A DNA stretch of 64,000 bases from JACPVU01 sp964373255 (GTDB lineage: Archaea; Aenigmatarchaeota; Aenigmatarchaeia; GW2011-AR5): positions 1 to 64,000 of the forward strand of contig CAYJTG010000002.1 of the NCBI GenBank assembly GCA_964373255.1, read 5' to 3'. The position numbers and the translations under genes are program-made. This document shows, piece after piece, positions 24,709 to 33,015 of this stretch. Every line of letters begins with the position of its first letter. Positions within the stretch are counted from its first letter, which is position 1. The notes below the pieces were generated by a model. That model ran no database searches and was not told the DNA's origin. It saw nothing but the letters and a program-made list of their open reading frames with translations.

Positions 24709-26133
24709 CTATGTTGCCTGATACACCCTTACGATGCCTTCCTGGAATACGGTGGCATACGCAAAATTTTCTTGACTGCCGCCAAGCTGGTAAGCCCAGC
24801 CTGAGAATAATATATAGTCGATACCGTATTTTTCAATCAAACTTTGCCTGAGAGATTCGTCCATTGTAGTATAGATAGATTTCACATCGCCAAACCTTTC
24901 TTTCAGTTGCGGCGCGCCAATAAGATTTCCATCGATAACATTCCTTCTCTCGGCTATCCCGGATATCCAATGACCCTCAAACAATGTGCCTAGTACAGTA
25001 GAATTCTCAGGCGTATTGTCCCTTATCCACAGAAGTGCGTCTCTCTCATCATGGGAAACAGCGCTCCACGAAAGTCCACCAAGCGACATAAATCCTATGT
25101 ATGCGCTTAAGAAAACAACAAACAGCAGCGCAAGGGTCTTTAATTTTTTATATACTGCAAAATTCGCAGTTAGCAAAATATAAGCAGAATACATCGAAAG
25201 CGGCACTGCCAGATAAAACAATCCCCTGTCGGTTTCGATAAAATTAAAAATAATAAGTGCTGTGTTGACGAGAACCCAGAAAACGAAAAGATTAGTCGCA
25301 TCAAGTCTCGTCGTCCTTCGAATTCGTGGGTCTCGCCTCGCCTTGATTATTCCAAGAATTCCCAGAATGAGCAGAGGATTTAGCTTGATGAGTGTCGACA
25401 GGTCTTTTGAGTACATATCACTGCTCAATTCTGGCGGCAAATCCTTTGTTACATACACAGAACCAAAAACAGGGAACAGTGCAACAAAAAATATGAGTGC
25501 GGCAATAAAGACGCCAAATATTAGTTTCCTGTATCTTGTGCCTTTTTCAAGAATATTAGTGCCGGACACGCCGAGCAGAACTGCAAAAAACGCTATGAAC
25601 GGCGAAAATATGGCAAGTATCAAAACAGAGAGCAGATATTTTAGATAGTCTTTATTCAGCAGGAAATAAACAGCCGCAAGCAAGATTGTCATATCAACAG
25701 CGCTTGTCAGAACGTTGCTTGAAGTCTTCCATATGTGAACAGGAACAAATGCAAGCAAAAATGCCGACAACAGCGCAATTTTATCATCGGTGTGCATTTT
25801 TTTTGATATCAGGAATACGAGCACAATGCTAAACGCGCCTATAATCGTAGGGATTATTTGCGCGACAATTTCTACCGGAGCTTGAAACAAAATCGAGAAC
25901 GCCGCAAGCATGACGTGCATTCCTGGCGGGTACAGGTGCTGCCTGCCGCCAAAAGACAGTGGGTCATATACCATAAGGCCGTTGCTGAGCGTGTATTCTG
26001 TTATGCGTATGTGATAGTAGGCGTCTATGCCTATGGGATTGTCATAGGTCACGACAGGCAATAGGCGGATAGAAAGGGCTGCAAAGAATATGGCAACCAG
26101 AACAATATAAGTATAACTATTTTTCTTTTTCAT
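24709..26133 (-). CDS. STT3/AglB-like GT-C membrane glycosyltransferase (shortened)
   Basis: A 474-aa membrane protein with about eleven spans. The first loop has NPIGIDAYYHIRITEY, the acidic motif typical of STT3-type oligosaccharyltransferases and GT-C enzymes. Near residue 395 LFEGHWISGIAERRNVIDGN stands where WWDYG lies in AglB. AglB proteins are normally larger, so this lacks most of the external C-terminal domain. It is a paralogue of the gene that reads away from it at 26195. It may transfer sugars from a lipid carrier, but catalysis of N-glycosylation is not proven. Confidence 0.75.
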   Translation of the reverse strand: MKKKNSYTYIVLVAIFFAALSIRLLPVVTYDNPIGIDAYYHIRITEYTLSNGLMVYDPLSFGGRQHLYPPGMHVMLAAFSILFQAPVEIVAQIIPTIIGAFSIVLVFLISKKMHTDDKIALLSAFLLAFVPVHIWKTSSNVLTSAVDMTILLAAVYFLLNKDYLKYLLSVLILAIFSPFIAFFAVLLGVSGTNILEKGTRYRKLIFGVFIAALIFFVALFPVFGSVYVTKDLPPELSSDMYSKDLSTLIKLNPLLILGILGIIKARRDPRIRRTTRLDATNLFVFWVLVNTALIIFNFIETDRGLFYLAVPLSMYSAYILLTANFAVYKKLKTLALLFVVFLSAYIGFMSLGGLSWSAVSHDERDALLWIRDNTPENSTVLGTLFEGHWISGIAERRNVIDGNLIGAPQLKERFGDVKSIYTTMDESLRQSLIEKYGIDYILFSGWAYQLGGSQENFAYATVFQEGIVRVYQAT

Positions 26134-26194
26134 AATGACACATTGAATCTTAACTATAAAATCTTAAGCATCAAAGTTAATCTGGCTTCATAAT

Positions 26195-27646
26195 ATGTGG
26201 AATCGCATGTCAAGACAAAGAAATGGCCAGAAATTGAGAATACTTTTATTGCTCATTCTGGCGTTTGCTGTGTTCAGTTCACCGACGTTGCTTAGGTGGT
26301 ACTACAATGAAAATCCAACGTACATAGGCACTCCGACGTTTATGCACGCCAGAATTTCACAGTATATAATTGACGGCACATTCGACTGGTACGACCCGCT
26401 GAGTTACGGCGGACGACCGTATACGTATCAGCCGCTGTTTTCATTTGGGATGGCACTTCTGGGGATGGTAATTGGTCTAAAGCTTGCCACTGTCTTTTTC
26501 GTATCGCTATTTGGGGCTGTTGGCATCGTCTTCTTTTATCTAATAGCAAAAAAATTTGCAAAGGAAAACTATGCGCTGCTCGCAACGGTCTTGCTGGTTT
26601 TTATACCAGCAACGATATTCGTTAATTCACATATTTCGACAAGGGCGCCCGGCGTAGCTCTCGGCCTGGCTGCGCTGTATTTGGTAATGAGAAAAACTGA
26701 TGGTAACAAAAACATTCTTAGTGCTGGCATACTTTTGGGAATTTCTTTTTTGTTTCACTTTGAGCCCGCAATCGTGTTCCTGATTATCATTTTATTTTAT
26801 TTCATTGGCGAAAAAAGTATAAAGAAAAAATCAAACAGACCTAATAATGCTTCTTATCGTGATTACTTGAAAATCGTTGCCGTATCTGTCCTTATAGCGC
26901 TTATATGGTACGGGCCTTTCTTGCTTCAGTATGGGCTTCCTGATAAAAATGCCCTGCACGATGACTACAGAGAACGTAGGCTCAGTTTAGAATCACCAAC
27001 ACTAGAAAATTACATATGGGAAATTAATAATCGCGGGGCGCTCAGTTCTGCAATAGCTATACTATCGATCATAGGGTTTTTTGCTGCGAGGAGTAAATTC
27101 TTGAGATTTTGGATACTATTCATATTCCTGGCGACATTGGTTTTCGAGAGATTTTTTATATACCTCCCATTCGTAGCTGCAATAATTGTTGTTGAAGGGC
27201 TTACATACCTGAATAAAAGAATTAATAAAAAATACTTTGTAATATTGCTTATAATTCTTGTCGTTTATACATTAACTTTCGGCGTTCATAGAATACTTTT
27301 CTTTGCGAATGACTATCCAATACAGCAGCAAACCGAGGCTTTTTTGTGGATAAAGAACAACACGCCTGAAAATGCCACTATTTTGACGGACTGGATGTGG
27401 GGGCACTGGATACCTGGCATAGCCGAGAGAAGAAATTTTATAGACGGTTACGCGGAATACGCCCCGAACGTCAATAAACGACTTGAAGAACTATACACGT
27501 TCTATTCCAATTGCACTGTTCCTAAAAATTATGGAATACAATACGTATACATGGAAGATTGGTTTGCCGAGAGAAGAAATATGACTTGCCTGAGCGGATT
27601 TTCGGTTGTGTTTGACAAGCACGACATAAAGGTGTACAAGGTATAG
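26195..27646 (+). CDS. STT3/AglB-like GT-C membrane glycosyltransferase, paralogue
   Basis: A 483-aa membrane protein with about ten spans, related to the divergent neighbour: FMHARISQYIIDGTFDWYDPLSYGGRP in the first loop and TDWMWGHWIPGIAERRNFIDGY near residue 400 match its paralogue. The DWMWGHW stretch is closer to the WWDYG motif of oligosaccharyltransferases than the paralogue's. The 61 bp between the two starts must hold both promoters. The pair suggests duplication followed by change in substrate. Confidence 0.77.
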   Translation: MWNRMSRQRNGQKLRILLLLILAFAVFSSPTLLRWYYNENPTYIGTPTFMHARISQYIIDGTFDWYDPLSYGGRPYTYQPLFSFGMALLGMVIGLKLATVFFVSLFGAVGIVFFYLIAKKFAKENYALLATVLLVFIPATIFVNSHISTRAPGVALGLAALYLVMRKTDGNKNILSAGILLGISFLFHFEPAIVFLIIILFYFIGEKSIKKKSNRPNNASYRDYLKIVAVSVLIALIWYGPFLLQYGLPDKNALHDDYRERRLSLESPTLENYIWEINNRGALSSAIAILSIIGFFAARSKFLRFWILFIFLATLVFERFFIYLPFVAAIIVVEGLTYLNKRINKKYFVILLIILVVYTLTFGVHRILFFANDYPIQQQTEAFLWIKNNTPENATILTDWMWGHWIPGIAERRNFIDGYAEYAPNVNKRLEELYTFYSNCTVPKNYGIQYVYMEDWFAERRNMTCLSGFSVVFDKHDIKVYKV

Positions 27647-27668
27647 CGGTAGACATAGGTGTCAGAAA

Positions 27669-27935
27669 ATGAAAGGTGAAAGAACCAGATCAAAAAAGAC
27701 AAAGAAGCAGAACGTGCTTATATCGTTTCTGAAGCCAACGAAATGGACAATAATAATTCTACTGTTGTTATATTTCAGCAATTTCATTTCGTTTCTGGGG
27801 CTTATTGTAAACTATCCAATATTCTATTTCTACTGGAACTATAAACTAGATGATTTTGGCAGTACTGTATTGCTTAGTGCGCACATCGTCTATCTTTACG
27901 TTCTGTCGGCTATAATCGTGAAATTGCTTTCTTAA
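27669..27935 (+). CDS. Small two-span membrane protein (88 aa)
   Basis: A basic N-terminus (KGERTRSKKTKKQ) precedes two or three hydrophobic segments (about residues 27-48 and 65-86). No family is recognised. It lies 22 bp after the STT3-like gene and 32 bp before a thiol-domain protein, so it probably belongs to the same glycan-related operon. Confidence 0.6.
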   Translation: MKGERTRSKKTKKQNVLISFLKPTKWTIIILLLLYFSNFISFLGLIVNYPIFYFYWNYKLDDFGSTVLLSAHIVYLYVLSAIIVKLLS

Positions 27936-27967
27936 GTTTACAATATACATACTCTAAACAGATACTA

Positions 27968-28627
27968 ATGAAAAATATGAAAATTATATACGTCGCCACG
28001 GGTGTAATTTCTCTTATAATTTATATAGCCGGTATATTTACAGGCGTTTTTATACAATCATCGATTTCGCAATCGATCAACCTGGATCTTGCCTCTATAA
28101 AATCAGATATAGAAAACCAACAGCAAGAACTTCTGATGCTTACGCTGCGTGGCAAGGAGAGCTGCGCTATTCTGAAATCTCTATCGTCGAATATAGCCCT
28201 AAAACTTGAATCGGCCTCCAATAAAATAAGAGAATTTGAACAAAACGGGCAGAAGGGCGAGGAATTCGATTTAATGAAAGAAACCTACAGTTCGCTGTCT
28301 ATAAGGGCATGGATACTGATGTCTTCTATAAATGAAAATTGTAAAACAAATTCTATACCAATTCTATACTACTATTCGTTCCCTTGTGAAAAATGTAAAG
28401 ATCAAGAACGCATACTAGAATATGTGAAATCTCTGGATAAGGACCGGATACTTATATATGCGGTAGACAAGGGTATAAACAGCAGCCTAGTTGAACTGTT
28501 TGTAAAAAGCCATAATATCCAGATATCGCCGTCGCTGGTAATCTCCAACGAGACGTATATTGGATTTACAAACAACGAAACTTTAAACAAAATAATTTGC
28601 CGGGAGATAAATATTTCCTGTGCATAG
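27968..28627 (+). CDS. Membrane-anchored thioredoxin-like protein
   Basis: The 219-aa product has an N-terminal span (about residues 5-27), a coiled-coil-like region (about 40-100) and a C-terminal domain with YYYSFPCEKCKDQERILEYV, a CxxC set in the context of a thioredoxin fold, plus an ISPSLVISN stretch like the cis-proline loop. It may handle disulfides outside the cell, which fits the many cysteine-rich surface proteins in the window. Placement in a sugar-related operon is unexplained. Confidence 0.65.
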   Translation: MKNMKIIYVATGVISLIIYIAGIFTGVFIQSSISQSINLDLASIKSDIENQQQELLMLTLRGKESCAILKSLSSNIALKLESASNKIREFEQNGQKGEEFDLMKETYSSLSIRAWILMSSINENCKTNSIPILYYYSFPCEKCKDQERILEYVKSLDKDRILIYAVDKGINSSLVELFVKSHNIQISPSLVISNETYIGFTNNETLNKIICREINISCA

Positions 28628-28650
28628 ATATTGGGTGCGGAAGATTGCGT

Positions 28651-29943
28651 ATGGAAGCGTACATCATTAACCTGATAATTTATCAGACACTGCTAATCCC
28701 CATAATATTCTTCTCTATATTTTATTATATACTTGGTTTTACGGCTATTTTTGTTTCCCTGCCGCGATATAAATTCTCAAGGGTTCGGGATGATGACCTG
28801 CCAACCGTTACGATACAAATACCCGTTTACAACGACCCCGTAGCTGTTAGATGCATAAAGAAATGTCTTCAATTCGATTATCCAAAAGACAAGTACCATA
28901 TTATCGTTGCTGACGATAGTACAGACGAGACGACAAAGAAAATAATTGACGACTACGTAAAGGGGCATAAGCGTGTACGGGTTGTGAGAAGGGGTACAAG
29001 GACCGGTTATAAACCAGGCGCCTTGAATCATATTCTTCCATTTTCGAACGGAGAAATAATCTGCATGTTTGATTCTGATTTCATAGCAAACAGAAAGTTT
29101 CTGAGAAAGCTCGTTACACCTTTTGTGAAAGACAAGAACATAGCCGTTGTGCAGTCACGTATGGACTTTACAAATTACAACACAAACATTGTATCAAAGT
29201 TTGCAGGAGTACTGCTGATGATCTACCACAACTGCATCATGCCTATAAACAACAGGATTAATACAGTATTCTTTTGTGGGACGGGCGGGGCCATAAGAAA
29301 AAGTGTTTTGCTAGATTCTGGTGGTTGGAATGATAAAAGCGTAACAGAAGACGCAGACCTTTCTGTCGTACTTCTGGAGAAAGGATACCGCCATGTTTAT
29401 ATGCACAATCTTGTAGCTTCAGGTGAAGTTCCGTTTACGCTCGTAAGCTTTCTCAGACAACAAACAAGATGGGCTTATGGCATAACGAGGGTATTTGTAG
29501 AACACTGGAGACAGATCCTGTTCAGCAAGAATTTTACAGTAAGCCAGAAGGGCATGATAACATTTCTTACCACCTCTTATGTTATGACCCCGATAGTTGT
29601 TATGATCGCGATATCTGGCCAGCTCGGATGGATATTAACACCACCAAAACCCCTTCAGTGGTCTGACCTTACGCGGTTTCTGATAACGTTCCTTTATACG
29701 TCGGGTTTTGTCTTTATAGGAACAATAGCTATCTACCGTGCGGGTAGGCTCGGTGACTTCTTTAAGCTATTTGTAGCGTCTTTCATTATTGGAGTAATAC
29801 TTTCATTCACAAACATGTTGGCATTCTTCAAGGCGGTATTGGGCATGAAAAGCGGGTGGGTAAGGACTCCAAAAATGGGGAGCATATTTATATTAGAAAT
29901 GTTCAAGGGTCTATTCAGACGCAGTAAACATTCACATTCCTAA
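28651..29943 (+). CDS. Processive-type family 2 glycosyltransferase, membrane-bound
   Basis: The 430-aa product has an N-terminal span pair, a GT-A core and four C-terminal spans. Motifs: PTVTIQIPVYNDP, VADDSTDETTK, MFDSDFIANRKF (DxD), TEDADLSVVL and RQQTRWAYG, the QxxRW motif of processive or glycolipid-forming enzymes. ATG 28651 lies 23 bp after the preceding stop, after TTGGGTGCGG. It is a distant paralogue of the enzyme at 15466. Confidence 0.85.
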   Translation: MEAYIINLIIYQTLLIPIIFFSIFYYILGFTAIFVSLPRYKFSRVRDDDLPTVTIQIPVYNDPVAVRCIKKCLQFDYPKDKYHIIVADDSTDETTKKIIDDYVKGHKRVRVVRRGTRTGYKPGALNHILPFSNGEIICMFDSDFIANRKFLRKLVTPFVKDKNIAVVQSRMDFTNYNTNIVSKFAGVLLMIYHNCIMPINNRINTVFFCGTGGAIRKSVLLDSGGWNDKSVTEDADLSVVLLEKGYRHVYMHNLVASGEVPFTLVSFLRQQTRWAYGITRVFVEHWRQILFSKNFTVSQKGMITFLTTSYVMTPIVVMIAISGQLGWILTPPKPLQWSDLTRFLITFLYTSGFVFIGTIAIYRAGRLGDFFKLFVASFIIGVILSFTNMLAFFKAVLGMKSGWVRTPKMGSIFILEMFKGLFRRSKHSHS

Positions 29944-29999
29944 TTATAGCATGTGACATAAATATTCAGACAAATTATGATGCCACTGCTATATATGGA

Positions 30000-30027
30000 G
30001 ACATTATTTTGTACGAAAAATAATGTC
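30000..30027. terminator. Hairpin between convergent genes
   Basis: A perfect 11-bp stem GACATTATTTT/AAAATAATGTC with loop GTACGA, set within weaker outer pairing (TGGA against TCCA). It lies between the convergent ends of a glycosyltransferase and a nucleotidyltransferase and may serve both as a 3' end signal. An orphan multi-hairpin element is the alternative. Confidence 0.45.
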
Positions 30028-30045
30028 ATCCACTATATTTCATTT

Positions 30046-30678
30046 CTACAGCCCGTATTCTTTCAATTTCTTTTCGGCTTCTTCCAAATCCTTTACGGTA
30101 TTTACAGTCACCCAATAGCCTTTGTGAAAGAATGCCTTGAGCTTTATTTTTGGAAATACAAGTTCTTCTATGGCACCCTTATCGGGAATATTCAGGTTTT
30201 TGCTAAGAATATATACGCCAATGTTTACCCAGTGCGGCAGCAAAGGTCTATGTTTGAAGCTTTTTACATATCCGTCTTCTACTTCAACGACACCGAACGG
30301 CGAGGGCAGCATGCTTATGCATATAGCATCACTGCCTAATTTCTGGAGCTCGTTTATATTGACATTATTCATATCGTCACAGTTTACAACGATGAATTCC
30401 TCGCCGTCTATGTTTTGCACTGCCTTTTTGATTGCGCCGGCCGTTCCTAGTGGTTCATCTTCTACAGAATAAATCAGTTTGTTTTCGTAATGCTTCTTTA
30501 TCTCTTCCCATTTGTAGCCGCACGCAACAACGATATTTTTTATGCCGTATGTCCTCAGCCAATCGATATGGTATTGTATCATAGGCTTCCCATTAACGGG
30601 TATCATGCACTTCGGCATATTGTCTGTTAGCGGTCTGAGCCTTTTTCCCTGACCACCTGCAAGAATTATTGCATCCAT
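30046..30678 (-). CDS. Sugar-phosphate nucleotidyltransferase
   Basis: The 210-aa product opens with DAIILAGGQGKRLRPLTDNMPKCMIPVNGKPMIQYHID, the nucleotide-binding signature of sugar-1-phosphate nucleotidyltransferases, followed by VACGYKWEEI, EPLGTAGA and VVNCDDMNNVN, where the aspartate pair binds metal. It makes an activated sugar (mannose or glucose type) for the glycosyltransferases nearby. The family's C-terminal beta-helix domain is absent. ATG 30678 begins the conserved strand. Confidence 0.88.
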   Translation of the reverse strand: MDAIILAGGQGKRLRPLTDNMPKCMIPVNGKPMIQYHIDWLRTYGIKNIVVACGYKWEEIKKHYENKLIYSVEDEPLGTAGAIKKAVQNIDGEEFIVVNCDDMNNVNINELQKLGSDAICISMLPSPFGVVEVEDGYVKSFKHRPLLPHWVNIGVYILSKNLNIPDKGAIEELVFPKIKLKAFFHKGYWVTVNTVKDLEEAEKKLKEYGL

Positions 30679-30747
30679 ACAAATCACAATTTATTGACCA
30701 TAACTTTATAAGCGTCATTTTCGTAGATATCATTTGTGTGATTGAAA

Positions 30748-31293
30748 ATGAAAGCGACTTCAGTTATTTTGTTACTGGCATTTGTTGTCTTCCTGGCCGG
30801 GTGCACCCAGCAGCAGGAACAGACAGACGTACAGATACCAGGCCATCCTGTTGTCTATTCGTTTTCCAACCCGATAAAGGAGGCGCTGAAATACCCGGTG
30901 ACGGAAAAAGACGAGATAAGAACCATGATTCTCTCGAGTCGTAATATGAATGTTATTTTTGACGGGTCGAGCGCAGAGGACAACAAATACTTTCAGGTTG
31001 TTCTCTACAATATTGTCACAAAAATACAGACATTTTTTGTTTACGAAGGAGTTCTGATGAGGTTCAACACTTATTATTTTATCGGAGACAAATGGTACAA
31101 CTCGACTGACGAGACGGAAAGACCGGATTTGTCCGGACTGACGCTGTGGATAAAAGGCCCTGACACAGGCGCCACAGGCAATTCCGTAAGCTTCGCCGAT
31201 AACACAATTTTTGTACAGGGCATGAACTACAAGAACCTGACGCTGGCGGGTGACAGGCTTGTTCTCCTGGTGATAGGTGTAGAAAAAATTTAG
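30748..31293 (+). CDS. Secreted lipoprotein, unknown
   Basis: The 181-aa product has a lipoprotein signal peptide, ILLLAFVVFLAGC, with the lipobox cysteine near residue 19, then a small beta-rich external domain. No family is recognised. A CTTTATAAG box lies at about 30696. The ATG at 30748 is preferred over an upstream TTG. Confidence 0.72.
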   Translation: MKATSVILLLAFVVFLAGCTQQQEQTDVQIPGHPVVYSFSNPIKEALKYPVTEKDEIRTMILSSRNMNVIFDGSSAEDNKYFQVVLYNIVTKIQTFFVYEGVLMRFNTYYFIGDKWYNSTDETERPDLSGLTLWIKGPDTGATGNSVSFADNTIFVQGMNYKNLTLAGDRLVLLVIGVEKI

Positions 31294-31335
31294 AAATGAT
31301 TTTGATGCACTGTTTTGGGGGACTTTTCTTTACTC

Positions 31336-31391
31336 TTGCTAGAAAACCTTTACAAAAGCATTGATGTAAAGGCATTGTCTGAACAAATAGA
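31336..31391. repeat. Decayed half of a family D element
   Basis: CTAGAAAACCTTTACAAAAG followed by CATTGATGTAAAGGCATTG and TCTGAACAAATAGATA lines up with the reverse complement of D1 (TAGAAAACCTATGCAAGAG, CATCGACGTGAGAGGCATTG, TCCGAACAGATAGAC). Several stem bases are no longer paired and the second half is missing, so this is a relic. Confidence 0.55.
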
Positions 31392-31407
31392 TACATTATG
31401 ACAAATT

Positions 31408-32997
31408 TCATTTTTTCATGACTGAGAGTATCTTCTTCTCTGGATTGCGGTGATAGTGCCAGTACCCTATTCCAACTATTACTACTAATACCACAATTAT
31501 GTAGACTACCTCAGCTGAAATCGGTATAGCCGGTGCTTCTGTCTGCGGCGCCGAATAGCTTGGCGGTAATTGTCCTGTGCATGCGCTTGTGTCAAACTTG
31601 CAGTCTGTACATTTGAGTGTACCGCCCTGGAAGTTCTTTGTTGAACAGGTCTGACCTGCAATGTCTGATCCATCGCACTCCTCGCTGCCCTCACGGACGT
31701 TATTTCCGCAGGCAGCTGCTGTGCCGTTTGTTACCGGCTGTGTTGTCGGCTGGGTTACGGTTTTTTCACCCACGATCGCGAATGTTGAAAAGCCTGGAGT
31801 CACTGACTCGTATTCAGCTTCTGCTGGACCTTCGGTCAACAGCGATGTCACCAGCTTTTCCCAGTTGCCGCCAGAAAATCTTCTTAGGGATACTTCGCTG
31901 ATGGAGAAGCTGTTCTGTGTGAGCCATGACTTTGTGATGTTGAATTTTATTTTTCCCCTGTTCACGTTGTCACTGCTCAGGTTTGTGATATTTATATCAA
32001 TGTACTGATAAACTGTTCCTGTGACAGTTTTCGTCACTGAAGCAGGCTGTCCGGCGAGCTTCAGGATTGTTATGGTGATGTTGTGCGCAGGGCTGTTGAC
32101 CTCGATCTGTATTTCTTTTATCCCAAGGTCCTTGCTCGCGAATTTTGTTACGGCTGCTGCGCCTGGTGTAATGACCGACAGGGTCCTGTTCTCTTTGGTT
32201 ACCGTGCTTGTGGCGTTGCTTCCGGTACTGCCGCCTCCGCCGGGTGTTGTTGTGGTGGTTGTTCCTGATGTGCAGCTTGAATTGCCTGTCACGCTGACAG
32301 AGGCAGCGCCTGATGTGCTCCCAAGGTCAAATGTTATTGTCTTGCTTCCTGTAAAGCACGTGCTGTGTTGTACGGTGTAAGAAAGTGTTTTTGTGCTTGA
32401 AGCGTCGATTGTTGTACCTGATGAAGATGCTGGGTCGCCGCTGCTCCTTGTAAGGCCCGAAGGCAGGTTTAGCGCGTAAGACGTTGTCACGCCGCTCGAC
32501 TGCGGGTTCTGCACGCTTATGCTAAGCGAAAATGAATTGCCGGACGTCACGCTAGCTGATGAAGGCGAGGCTGTAACGGTCAGATCGCTGGGTGAAACAA
32601 ATTCCAGTATCTGTGACGTCGAGTCGACAGACCCTGACGTTGTGGTTCCCTGCGCATAATAATTGTAAGTACCGCTTGTCCCTGCTGTAATGCTGAATGA
32701 TTTTGTTGTACCCGCCGAAAAGCCGCCGTATTGGCCGCTAGAAGGGTCGTTAATTGTAAGAGAGGGCGAAGACACAAACGCAAGCGTGCTTATGGTACAC
32801 GACGACCCTGTTGTGCTTACGGTTATTGTAACGCTCGTTCCAGTAGTCGCACGGGACGTGGACGTAGTTGTCGAGACGTCTGTAAGGCATTGTGACTGTG
32901 CCAACCCAACGGGCGAATAGGCGACCACGAATAAGAAAAATAAAAACACTGCTCCTACAATTCTAAAATTTGCACCTGATACTATCTTTTTATTCAT
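31408..32997 (-). CDS. Secreted surface protein with PGF-pre-PGF domain and C-terminal anchor
   Basis: The 529-aa product has a signal peptide (to about residue 34), Ser/Thr-rich Ig-like repeats (to about 240), a PGF-pre-PGF type domain (about 260-410, with VNSPAHNITITI, KFNITKSWLTQN and VTPGFSTFAIVGE), a cysteine module CGNNVREGSEECDGSDIAGQ at about 430, and a membrane helix followed by a short basic tail (HYHRNPEKKILSVMKK). The layout is that of a membrane-anchored surface glycoprotein. The cysteine module and anchor recur in the protein at 37842-38663. Confidence 0.82.
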   Translation of the reverse strand: MNKKIVSGANFRIVGAVFLFFLFVVAYSPVGLAQSQCLTDVSTTTSTSRATTGTSVTITVSTTGSSCTISTLAFVSSPSLTINDPSSGQYGGFSAGTTKSFSITAGTSGTYNYYAQGTTTSGSVDSTSQILEFVSPSDLTVTASPSSASVTSGNSFSLSISVQNPQSSGVTTSYALNLPSGLTRSSGDPASSSGTTIDASSTKTLSYTVQHSTCFTGSKTITFDLGSTSGAASVSVTGNSSCTSGTTTTTTPGGGGSTGSNATSTVTKENRTLSVITPGAAAVTKFASKDLGIKEIQIEVNSPAHNITITILKLAGQPASVTKTVTGTVYQYIDINITNLSSDNVNRGKIKFNITKSWLTQNSFSISEVSLRRFSGGNWEKLVTSLLTEGPAEAEYESVTPGFSTFAIVGEKTVTQPTTQPVTNGTAAACGNNVREGSEECDGSDIAGQTCSTKNFQGGTLKCTDCKFDTSACTGQLPPSYSAPQTEAPAIPISAEVVYIIVVLVVIVGIGYWHYHRNPEKKILSVMKK

Positions 32998-33015
32998 AAC
33001 TATTCACTTTCCCGC

